Below are positions 13,601 through 25,600 of a stretch of DNA of 64,000 nt, piece after piece (within the stretch, counting starts at the first letter, position 1; each line of letters opens with the position of its first letter). A program made the translations under genes and the position numbers. The notes beneath the pieces are model-generated. The model was not told the origin of the DNA and did not search any database. It saw only the letters and a program-made list of their open reading frames with translations. Origin of the DNA: Branchiostoma floridae (Eukaryota; Chordata; Leptocardii; Amphioxiformes; Branchiostomatidae); contig NC_049990.1 in NCBI RefSeq assembly GCF_000003815.2, forward strand, positions 8,036,758 through 8,100,757, read 5' to 3'.

Positions 13601-16600
13601 GCGGATGTTTTGGTGGGCAAACAAAAGACCCTTATGATCAGATTTAACAGGTGCATCTTCACTAACTGTAAAGAAATTCTCAGGGTCAAGAGAAAGAGAG
13701 TCACCATCTACAACATCTGGCATAGCAGAGCATTTACGACAAATCCAGTTATCTGTCATGTTGTTTACATCAGTTACAAATGCACAAGTGGTGTGAAACC
13801 GGGTTTCACATAAGTCACAAGAAATGCCATTTCCTACCCTTTTCAAACACAGTCCACACGGGAACCTTGCAGTCCTAGGTCCGGGGTTTGGGGAGACATC
13901 GCCAGACAACAGTATCGCCAGGCAGGAGAGCAGATTCAAAACTTGTCTGACGTTTCTTGTTCCAGATGCCGACGGTGACAGGAGTCTCAGTCCGTACAAA
14001 CCAGGATTCACTTTTGCGTTGCACTTGCAGGTTTTCAGTGTCATCCAGTTTCCAGTTTCAACATCTACTTTGTTTAGAGTCTTTTCCCAGCTGGGAACAG
14101 TCGCAGGGCGCGGCAGAACCGCCAGGAGTAACACGATTGCAAACAAAGCCCTGGGGATGCCTAGCACGACAGTGCCCCTCACAACAGTAGAGATAACTCG
14201 AATGATAAACATGATTTAGACAAAGTTAGAACTTGCTAAAACATTTCAAAGGCTGTTACAAATATTTCAAGTATAGAGACGAATGGTCGAAACTACAACC
14301 CAAGATGGATATTTTCTTCCCCTTATCTAACTGTCTAAAACTGACCAAAACAAGACAAAAAAGTTAATGGAGACCAAGAAAGAATACTTATCTATACAAC
14401 AGTGAAGAATTTGGTCTCGGATGACAAAATTTCAGAGCGATTTACAGCAGATTGGAGGTAAGAATTTGGCAGGGAATCAAATAGCAGCCATCTTGGTTCA
14501 CATTGATATGCAAATCATCAATGAATATTTTTAAAAGCAGAAGTATGCATGATGAGAATATTGCACAGATAGTTTTGGGTGTTCTCAGATCTTACAAAAG
14601 ATGATATTAAAGACAGATGTACATTGTACTTGCCACTTGCAGTTGTTACCTTCTGTGCATCATTTTAAAGCATACTTTTGAAAAAAAACATCCTAGGTTT
14701 TCCAAGGCCTGTTGCGAGCCCACCGGGACTTCCACGACACCAAGCAGGCGATGACGAGACTCTGGATTCACGAGTGTTTCCGTGTCTTCTCCGACCGCCT
14801 GATCGACACGGACGACATGCAGACCTACGTGGACATGCTGAGTGAAAAGCTGGGCTCCCTGTTTGATGTCACCTACCACTCCATCTGTCCCAACAAACAG
14901 CCTCCCATATTTGGTATATATCATGACCATTGTCAGTCAGTTCCCATATTTGGTTAAAACAACCACCCATTTTTTGTAATTGAAGGTTCTCTGATATTAC
15001 AGAGAATTTTGATAGTCTCATAGCTCATTAGGCAACTTTTTAAAAGGAAATTGAAAATGCAATGAAAGGGAAGTGCTTATGGAATATGAACAAATGGAAA
15101 ACATGCAGGGTAGCTTCTTTGAAATGGGTATAATAGATAATAATCATGTTCCTTTTTACAATGTTAAATAATAATCTTAGTAATACTGGCATATGCAATG
15201 TAGCAAACCAGTAATAATCTTTGCTATATTCCTTCAGGTGACTTCCTGAATGACAAGGGTGTGTATGAAGACATGACGGACATCAAAGCCCTGAAGAAGT
15301 ACATGGAGGACCAGCTGGAGGATTACAACAACACCCCAGGCTGGATAGCCATGGACCTGGTCCTCTTCAGGGATGCCATGGAACATGGTAAAGATTTGAG
15401 TATTGCTATTTGGTGCATGGTAAAGATATGTATCAAGCTGTCAAAGACATTAATTTTTCTACTTTTTAGTTTGATAACTGTCACAGAAGATTTGTATCAA
15501 GCTGTCAAAGAAAGTATTTTTTTTCTCCTATTTAGTCTGATAACTATTACAACATGCAGGAAGATTTGTAGATAAGCCTCAAGGTTTAATACAATTATTG
15601 TGACCTTTTTGACATATTAAATTTGTCAGTTGAAAATTCATTTATCTGAGTATGAATGATGTTCAGTTAGTCACATTTCTTCCACAACATTAAAACAACT
15701 TATGCTGTCTGAAATTTCTGACTCATTTAGAGAATATATGGTCAATAGCTTATTTCTGACTATACTAGCCGACAACCGCCAGAAGTGGAAAACTCTTGTG
15801 GACAGACAGACTGCCCCTACGGCCACCAGCCACGGGACTGAAGTCAAAGTTGAGAAGTCGCTTATTTTGAATATTATGTACCTGAATGTCTAACCTTCAT
15901 TAACACATGTTTTGTGTATCCTTTGTCCTGCAGTGTCCCGTATTGTGCGTGTGATCCGGCAGCCCAGAGGTAACATGTTCCTGGTGGGTATCGGAGGCAG
16001 CGGCAGACAGAGCCTGTCCCGCCTGGCCTCCTACATCTGCGAGTACCAGGTCTTCCAGATCGAGGTCACGCGGCACTACAGAAAGGCAGAGTTCAGAGAT
16101 GGTGAGCGTCACTAAACAAAATCTGATCTATAAGCAAACTTAAAACATTCCTGAAGAGTATTTTTGTGAAAAACAACTCAACCTGTAAAGGCATGCTTTT
16201 AGGAATGATCAAATATTGAATTTTGTGTAGTGATTGGTTGTCACTTTTGTTAATGTTGTTTCTGGTTTGGTTTGGTTTTGGTTTGTATCCATGAAGGGCC
16301 TAACAGACTTGTCAGCATGTGATGCAATGGTGTTTGACCAAGATTCATATGATCATTTCAAATATGATATGAATAAGAATACAACAATGACAGCCCTCCT
16401 CAGCCAACACTGGCATGCGGCAAAGATGATGATGAAAATGAAAATGAATATGGATTGTGCTGGCAGTTAGTGCAAAATATGTTCTCATTTTGCTCTTATT
16501 ATAATTATAATTGTGATACCTTAAGCCGAAAAAGCATGACTTTGAACACTTATATATAATGTTTCTTGTCATCTTGTTAATGAGATCTTGCCTTCCCCAG

Positions 16601-19600
16601 ACCTGAAGCGGCTGTACTGGATGGCCGGAGTGGAGAACAAGCCGACCGTCTTCCTGTTTGTGGACACGCAGGTTGTGGAGGAATCCTTCCTGGAGGACAT
16701 CAACAACATCCTGTCCAGCGGAGAGGTCCCCAACCTGTACAAACCTGACGAGTTTGAAGAGGTTTGCCTCCCCATGTTGTCCTTTTGGTCACTCTTTTAA
16801 ATGTTTTCAGAACTTTATACAATTATACGTCACAACAGGTTCTGAAACTATATTTTGTAAAGATTAAAGGATTTTAAATTTTACTTAGCACAAGAATTTG
16901 GATTCTGCAAATGCTGAAAAAAATTTTGTCTAGAGCATAGGAACTGCACACTGCATGCTTTTGAAGCTGGTGTGTTATGCCGAAGGGCGGTGATACAGGC
17001 TATTTAGATACAGATACTGATACAGATGCTTCATGGCTTCACCCACGCAGTAATGTCAATTGTAAGGGGTACACACTAAGAGCTTGTCACTATTTGACTA
17101 GGTCCGGAACAACTTGACGGAGGCAGCAAAGAAGGACGGCATCCAGGACACCCCGGAACAGATGTTTGCCTACCTGGTGGAGAAGGTCCGCAACAACCTG
17201 CACGTTGTGCTGTGCATGAGCCCTGTGGGAGAGCCTTTCAGGTTAGTACTGAGAACGGCATTAGCCAGAATTGATAGACTTTTGCTGCCTATGACAGAGA
17301 TATCTTGATTATTAACACTGACGAACAAAAATCAGTGGGTTAATATGGTGTGAGAATTTTATCCAAATTTGAATAAAACGTGCCCAAAGACTGGCCTAAG
17401 AATTGTACATGATGATGGAAGAGCAAGTTTCTTTTGTATTCTTATTTTTAGATAAACAGTTATATATAATGTGAGCCTTTGTTCCAAGAATGAAAGTTAC
17501 ACTAAACTTTTTTAAGACTAACACTACAGTCCGCATACCTTCAGTGAGTCATCAAAAAATGTGTTCTCCCTCTGCCTCTAAATTCTTGTCCAACATTAGA
17601 TTTTGAATTCAATCTGTAAGACTTATCTACTTGCTCGCTTTCCATGTAGGAACCGAATCCGACAGTACCCAGCCTTTGTGAGCACCACCACCATTGACTG
17701 GTTCCTGGAGTGGCCCCATGATGCTTTGCTGGAGGTAGCAGAGAGATATTTGGAGTCCATGGACCTGGGAACCAGTGAGGATGTAAGTTAGATTCTGTGC
17801 AGTCCAAGGGTTCTGCTCATAAAAGAAAGCATGAAGGTCTTGCAGATGTTCATTATGTCACTATATTAAAAGGACAGGCTGTCCTCTGCTGTCAGTCTTA
17901 TTTTCCAGCTATGAACTGAAGGTTTGTATTGGATTCTGATAGCTACGCAATCAAAGGGAGTTTGATCTGTTAGTAAGCCCTGAGGAAGGTACGTAGTTAA
18001 AAAGTCACCCTAACAATAAAATCCCTTCAATAGTGTTTGGTTATGGTTATGTTAAATTCTGTAGAAAGTTTGGCTAAGAAACCAGCATACATCTATTTAC
18101 TAACCTGATTACACTTTATCTACAGATAATTTAAAGCTCTTTGAAGAAGGAAGTGTGTGTGTGAAGGAGTATTTCTAAGTGTCTCATCAGCAACATGCAA
18201 ACTGTGAACTTTTTTCTCTGTCCCCCTTTGCAGATAAAGCCTGCCGTGGCGCAGGTGTTTGTGGTGATGCACCGCTCGGTGGTGGACTTCTCAGCACGGA
18301 TGTTGCTGGAGATGAAGAGGCACAACTACGTCACACCCACCAACTACCTGGAGCTGGTGTCAGGATACAAGGAGTAAGTAGCTATACGTATGTAGCAGAC
18401 AGAAAGAGATATGGATGTCTTATTTATCATAGAACTCATCTGTGTTGGTAGTAATTGTAATACAATGCTTAACTTTCTTCCAGCATAAAGGTATACATGT
18501 ATCTAATTTTCAACGACCGCTGTCGCCTTCTTCAGGATCAATACTGATGGCACAAATGATTGGTCATCAGTATTGATCCTGAAGAAGGCAACAGTGGTCG
18601 CTGAAAATTTGATCCGTGTAAACCTTTGCGTTGGAATAAAATTTTAGCATTGTCTCAAGATGTCTTGAATATTTATTTGATAGAAACAAACAGTCAAATG
18701 TGTAATACATTCATTTGTATTATAATTGGTAGATGATAATTGTTAGTATGACAATGTTTCGCACATAGCAGTTGTAATTTTTGGCATTTTATGGAAAAAG
18801 ACTCCAGGAAGAGTAGCGGTTGTATGTCAACACTATTTCCTTAACAGACAAACATTCAGACAGTTAGGCATTTTTAAGCGCTGACATTTTAACCAACTCT
18901 GCCAAACTAATTCCCAGGCTGCTGTACGAGAAACGTAAGGAGATCGGAGACGAGATCAACAAGCTGCGCAACGGTCTGATGAAGATCGACGACACGCGAG
19001 CGAAGGTGGAGGTCATGTCCGTGGAGCTGGAGGAAGCGCGCACCAAAGTGGCCCAGTTCCAGAAGGAGTGCGACGAGTACCTGGTCACCATCGTGCAGCA
19101 GAAGAGAGAGGCTGATGAGCAGCAGAAGGTGTGTTTTTCAAATCACTATCAGGACCCAAACATTTGCTTGTTGGAGAGACAGAAAATTTACTCTGTTCAA
19201 AAAGTCTGAACTTGATGCATGACACAAAATTGAGTTGTGACAAATTGAACAAAAAAAGTTTATAAATGCAAGTAAAAAATGTTTTCACTGGAGGTCACCG
19301 TATGAGAAAACAGAGTCTCTTGAGTGTTCTTGTACATGGAACTAGACTGCCTTGTCTCAGGGTCCAACTATTTGTACTTGGGAACTGAGGGTTAGTTCAT
19401 TTAGCAGATCTGGCAAATGTTTGTACCACCAGCTAGGCAGATTCAGATCTGTAGAAACGTTTTCCTTCAAATGACATCTGACCGTGACAATCATGCTTTC
19501 AGCACCATAGACAACACCACAGCATTTCCAAAGCTTCTGCTAACCCAGATGCTGTTTTTGAGGTGTAGATTTAGATAGGTTAACCTGGCACTGGATACCT

Positions 19601-22600
19601 GTTATCATTATAATCTCTTAAAAGGATCGTGTACAAATTAGGTATTACCTTTATTCTGGCTGCAGAGATGTTTGAAACTATCATAATTTTGATATTTTGT
19701 GTGTAGTCTGTGGCAGCTGCCAGTGTGAAGATCGGTGAGGATGAGAAGAGGTGCCAGGGCATGGCTGATGCTGCCCAGAAGGACCTGGATGAGGCCATGC
19801 CTGCCTTGGAGGCAGCTGTCAAGGTCAGTTCAAGAGAACCAGGTTACCTCCACTACAATCAACATGTTGTGACAGTTATTCCCTTCACCAAGAAGGTTAT
19901 TTTTAGGTGCCATTTGCGATTCACCCCAGTGAATAGCATAACTCAAGAAGCTGTGGATAGATCCTTATGATATTTGTGAAGAGGGCAGGGGTCGGGAAAA
20001 ACAAAGGCCAATGAGACCCCTTTCTTTGGCACTGCATCTTCAAACTTTGGTTTTGATATCTTTTGTTGTGAACATTACATGGCCCTGATTTTTCATTGGT
20101 AGATAGCCCTTGGGACATCTCCCGTATGTCAATATCCAGTCTGATGATTCACTCACTTGTGTTTTCATTTTTTTGTTCCTCCCTGTAGGCCTTAGAGTCC
20201 TTGAACAAGAAGGACATGACAGAGATCAAGTCATATGCCAAACCTCCTGCACTGGTGGAAACTGTCATGCAGGCTGTGATGATCCTACGAGGGAATGAAC
20301 CAACCTGGGCAGAGGCCAAACGACAACTGGGTATGTTAGTGTGTTATACTTTCTTAAACTTAAGCTCTTAAGCTATGAACTGCTTTTGAAAACGAAACTC
20401 TGGAAGAGCTTAAGTCTGGAGAGAAGACTCTTAGTTTAAAACATATTACATAAACAGTTACTGTAATTTCCAACACAGAAATTGGACTCACTCAATTTTT
20501 TCATTGTTCAGCTCCAGTCTTTGTCAAAGAATGAGCAAACTACTGTTTCTGTGATGCCATGTTGAGCAGTGGATTATAAGTAGCTAGAAGTCTATTGCAC
20601 CTCCCATCTCTGTTGCATTGGATTGTTCATGACTTGAAAAAGACTTTCTTCAACTTTGATCCAGAAGGGATTTTTCAATACGCAAGTAAAGAAAAAAAAA
20701 CAAGATATGGTGAAAAGTAAGCATAGATGATGCTGTTATTCAACAGGTGATCAGAACTTCATCAAGCAGCTGGTCAACTTTGACCGTGACAACATCTCGG
20801 ACAGGACGTTGAAGAAGATTGGGCAGTACTGCGCCCAGCCAGACTTTGATCCTGAGGTCATTGGGCGTGTGTCCGCAGCAGCCAAGTCCCTGTGTATGTG
20901 GTGTCGAGCCATGGAGGTGAGTCAGCAAGGAGGACCCCAATTTTTCTTCTAGCAACTGTTGATTGTTAAGAAATATCCACACTTCAAAATGTTGTCAATG
21001 AGTAAATTTCCAAGAAGTAGTGTAAATGCAGAAACTTTTGTGGTAGTTTAATGTTCGCGTTTTTTGCGGTGGCCGTTTCACCACAAACTTAAAAAGTGTG
21101 CAATTATCCGTTCTGCAATCAACTGGCTTTTACTGTGTACCAATATTCTGTAACTGTCTGGTTCTACAGATCTATGGTCGAATCTACCGAGTGGTGGAGC
21201 CCAAGCGGAACAGGCTGAACAATGCTCAGGCCCAGCTCAGGGAGAAACAAGCATCTCTGGCAGAGGCCAAACGAAGACTTGATGAAGTGAGTATTCTATT
21301 CTATATCAAGAATCTTTATAAATGATATTATTCTTTGTTTTGCAATAAATTGAAACAGCTAACAATATTTTGGCATCATTGTTATATCCGTTCCCCTGAT
21401 TTCAATGAGTTTCAAGTTTATGATGATTTTAGCATCTACATGATTTTAGCATCTGAATGATATCAAATATCTTCATCTCCTCAACTTACACAGTGCCATT
21501 CAGAAACATAGAGCTGGGCGGGCTGACATCAAGCCCCCACATCTAAATGCAAACACGTCTAGCCCTTGCAGGTCAAGAAATGATGATAAACTGGATACTT
21601 ACGCCACATCTTCAGAAAAGACGCTGGAGCCGTATGTTCCCCGTTTAGGAACTTTATTCGAACTGACACACAACAAACATGTTTCGCCGTGTGGCTTCCT
21701 CAGTGTTATGGGCTCCAGCGTCTTTTCTGAAGATGTGGCGTAAGTGTGAACGGTTGGCTTGAGGTTGTCCTTCCCCATATACTATAATCATGGTAAACTG
21801 GATAGTGAGTGAGTGAGTGAGTGAGTGAGTGAGTGTTCTGCCACGTTTCTTAGCACTTCACTAATCAAGAGTTAAATACTTTTCCAGGTGAACAAGCGTA
21901 TGGAGGACTTGAAGAGACAGTACGATGAGAAGCTTGCCCAGAAGGAAGAGCTGAGGAAGAAGGCGGAGGAGACAGAACTGAAACTGGACAGGGCCGGCAA
22001 ACTGGTGTCTGGTCTGGCCGGGGAGAAGGTCCGCTGGGAGGAAAATGCAACTGTAAGTTAAGAAATCGACATGTGGAAGAAAAACACTTCCAGTGTTACA
22101 ATTACGTAGTGAAATTACGTAGTGAAATTAGTTGATAGAAATAGCAGACTCAAAGCTTTATTGACACAACAAAAAGTATGCTGACTTTTGTACAGCCAAT
22201 CACAAACTCCAAAAAAGAAATACAAATTAAAGAAATCTACGTACTAAACAATGCTGCTAACAAATGTAAAGCTCTAATCTTTTTACAATCATGCAGGTAG
22301 GGCTAAATGTGAGTATTATCATCTTTTCTGATAACAAGGCAATCTATTATGCATAATTCTGACCTATTTCTGCAAGCATGTGTGAGAACTGTATGTATGT
22401 GTGGAGGTGGAATATGTCCTGACATCCCTGATTCACTTTCAGAGCCTGGAGGGGAACATGGGATACCTTGTCGGAGACTGTCTGATCGCCGCTGCCTTCC
22501 TGTCCTACGCTGGCCCCTTCCTGTCAAACTACCGTGATGACATGGTGCTGAACATCTGGATCAAGGAGGTGCGGCAGCTCAACGTCCCCTGCAGTCCGGA

Positions 22601-25600
22601 CTTCAGCTTCGCTCAGTTCCTCTCCAAACCCACGGTGGTGCGGGACTGGAACATCCAGGGCCTGCCGTCCGACGCCTTCTCCACAGAGAACGGCGTGATC
22701 GTGTCCCGTGGCCGGCGCTGGCCGCTCATGGTGGACCCGCAGGGACAGGCGATCAAGTGGATCAAAAACATGGAGAGGCAGAGGGTATGTTGATATTAAT
22801 TGTTCCTCTTATTTTGTGTGGGAGACTATTCTATTCTGCAGTTCCTCTGAACCTTGTAGAAGGCATAGTCACTCAATACATGCTTTTGAAGAAAATGATA
22901 CTTCTGTCATTAATATTCCCCTTATAGAGGCAAAACATTAACAAAATTTATTCTCTAATAATATAATTTTATCATAATAATTATTTGTTGATACCAATTA
23001 TTTCTCCCCAGGCTGTAACCTAATCTTCAATTCTTCTGAAAACTGTTAAGAGGCATCTATGTTATACACTCTGCAGACTTTGAATATTCTACACATTCTA
23101 TTTACCAAAAAGTACTTTTCAACTTTCAGCACCCTATAATTCAAGAAGTCTTAAACAAATACAATCACTGGGAACCATTTCTTGAACTCAATGCAGTCTG
23201 GTTGTCTGTTTCCATCCTAGGACCTGAAGATCATTGACCTGCAGCAGCATGACTACCTGAGAACCCTGGAGAACGCTGTGCAGTTTGGCACACCTGTACT
23301 GCTGCAGAATGTACAGGAGGAACTGGACCCCTCCCTCGGTCCCATCCTCAGCAAGTCCATCATCAAAGTTGGTCAGTAAAGAATGACAATCGCCTAAATT
23401 ATCAATCATCTCCTTAGACATTGATTTTCTTTAATGCTTGTGGTATGTAGTTACTGTATCTATATCTGACAAAGTATACCTGTGTAGCTTTTAGAAGAAG
23501 AGTATAGACTGGCAGTTGGCTGTAGCAAATTTGCAAAGCTCATTTTTCGCCATTTACTACAACTCAAAGCAATACTACTATAGGCTTAAATGCAGCAGGA
23601 TAATTTAAAGTAAGTACTAACTATTACAAAGTAAATATGTTGTAAAAGCAATGTGCTTTAATTTGTAGCAAGTATTTTGCTTCGATCTCGTCCTGTTCTA
23701 CTTTCAGATCTATATTTTAGGTTTAGAAGCAAGAAATATTATATCAGACCCGGTCTGATATAATCACAAAGTCTTTACTTGGCATGAGAGTAACACAAAT
23801 TCACAATGTTTCATCAATAGGTGGCCGTTTCCTGATCAGGCTGGGTGACAAGGAGGTTGAGTACAGCCCTGACTTCAAGTTCTACATCACCACCAAGCTC
23901 AGTAACCCCCACTACACCCCCGAGATCAGCACCAAGACCACCATCATCAACTTTGCTGTGAAGGAGCAGGGCTTGGAGGCACAGCTGCTTGGTATAGTTG
24001 TCAGAAAGGTGAGCAGAATTACCTAATAGCCATGAAGATTATGTTTCTGGTGTTGTTTGTCTGCCTGAGTGTGTGTTTGTGGAGAGGATAACTCAAGGAG
24101 CTGTTTATGATCATGATATTTGAAGATGCTTATGATATTTGGTACATGGGTAGAGGTTGGGAAAACAAAGGTCAAGTTTGATAATGGTCGACTCTTTAAA
24201 ATCCATTCTTAAGACCTTTTAGTATCGCAGTGCTTCAATCATCTCATTTTTGTCTCATCCCAGGAACGCCCAGAGCTTGAGGAGCAGAAGGACAGCCTGG
24301 TGATCAACATTGCTGCCGGGAAGAAGAAACTGAAGGAGTTGGAAGATGAAATCCTCAGGTGGGGAACAGATAGAAAACTCGGATAACAGCCCATTCAACA
24401 TATGTAGCATGTCTCTCTGGCCAAGCGGTAATGCAGACCAGTTGCTTGGCTATCCAATTCCATGGATCCGTGGGTCTGAGTTTGGTCTCATGGCAGGCTA
24501 AGCACGGAAGTGTTGTAAGGGATTGCATTCATCTTTTGGAAGGGACTTGAAATGGGGGTCCCATGTTGGAGGAGGTAAACAGCCTTATTACTCAGATTGG
24601 GTACCTACTGGTTGCAATGACACACCAAGGCAAATTATTATTATCATTATGATTTATCTCTATCAACAAGTTTATTGACATAAGAGACTCTGCTGGTCGT
24701 GAATCGATAGAGCTGAGTTANNNNNNNNNNNNNNNNNNNNNNNNNNNNNNNNNNNNNNNNNNNNNNNNNNNNNNNNNNNNNNNNNNNNNNNNNNNNNNNN
24801 NNNNNNNNNNNNNNNNNNNNAAGGCTCCCTGCTGGACGATGAACAGTTGGTGAACACCTGGCAGTCATCTAAGGTCACCTCTGCAGAGGTCGGAGAACAG
24901 CTGCAGATCAGTGAACAAACAGAGATCAAGATCGACGCTGCAAGAGAGGTGGGGACAAAAACTCATCCAGTTGTTAATCCAAGCAGTTGTTGATATCTTA
25001 TTGACATGTATTTATGGTTTGGGTATAACTATTAGTAACAAATATGGTTGAGATTATCGGTGGGTACCTGGACAAACAATTCAGGTCCAAGTATTGTCTG
25101 GGAGGGTCAGATTCGGATCTGAACCTAATTATATTGGTACAGTATACTCAAGGATTGATACAAATTATGTTTAAGTTGTATACTAGAGTGATGTTATAGT
25201 CATTTTCAGTACACAGCACACATTTTCAGTACACTATTTTATGAGTTGAATGTCAAAATGAACCTTTGCACCAGAAAGACAAAATTCTGCCCTTTTCTAG
25301 CCAATCACATCACAGTAAAAATTACTGTTGACCTTCTAATTGGTCCAGAAACCAGTCCACTGATATTGTGTTTTTGGATTGGGCCAGAAAGCAACACTGG
25401 TTTTGTACCCTCCTACTACAAAAGAAAAGCATCACAAGATTGAATTCATTCACAGTAGCGATCTGATCATGATCATTTTTCAGAGTAGCTAACATCAAGA
25501 CTATTCTATTGACAGGGTTACAGGCCATGTTCCACCAGAGCGTCGATCCTGTTCTTTGTGCTGAACGACATGGGGCGCATCGACCCCATGTACCAGTTCT

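Larger units (their letters stand above)
10357..14505 (-). mobile_element. CR1-like non-LTR retrotransposon, nearly full length, antisense in DNAH2 intron
   Basis: Read on the minus strand, the element has a non-coding 5' leader (about 14505-14213), an N-terminal region with a 2A-like motif and PHD finger, an AP-type endonuclease, a reverse transcriptase and a 3' end finishing in an AATAAATAAACTGAACTGAA tail near 10357. The domain order and tail are those of CR1/L2-type elements, which move by target-primed reverse transcription. One frameshift near 13300 separates two long open frames; the rest is open, so the insertion looks young. No clear target-site duplication was found. The 5' limit is approximate. 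Confidence 0.88.

Noticed and set aside
10997-14219. Plus-strand open frames across 11-14 kb
   Set aside because: All lie antisense to the retrotransposon's endonuclease and reverse transcriptase and have no domains.
15702-15893. Possible extra DNAH2 exon around [13 protein letters not shown]
   Set aside because: The flanking exons (15238-15387 and 15934-16101) already join in phase through conserved sequence, leaving no place for it.
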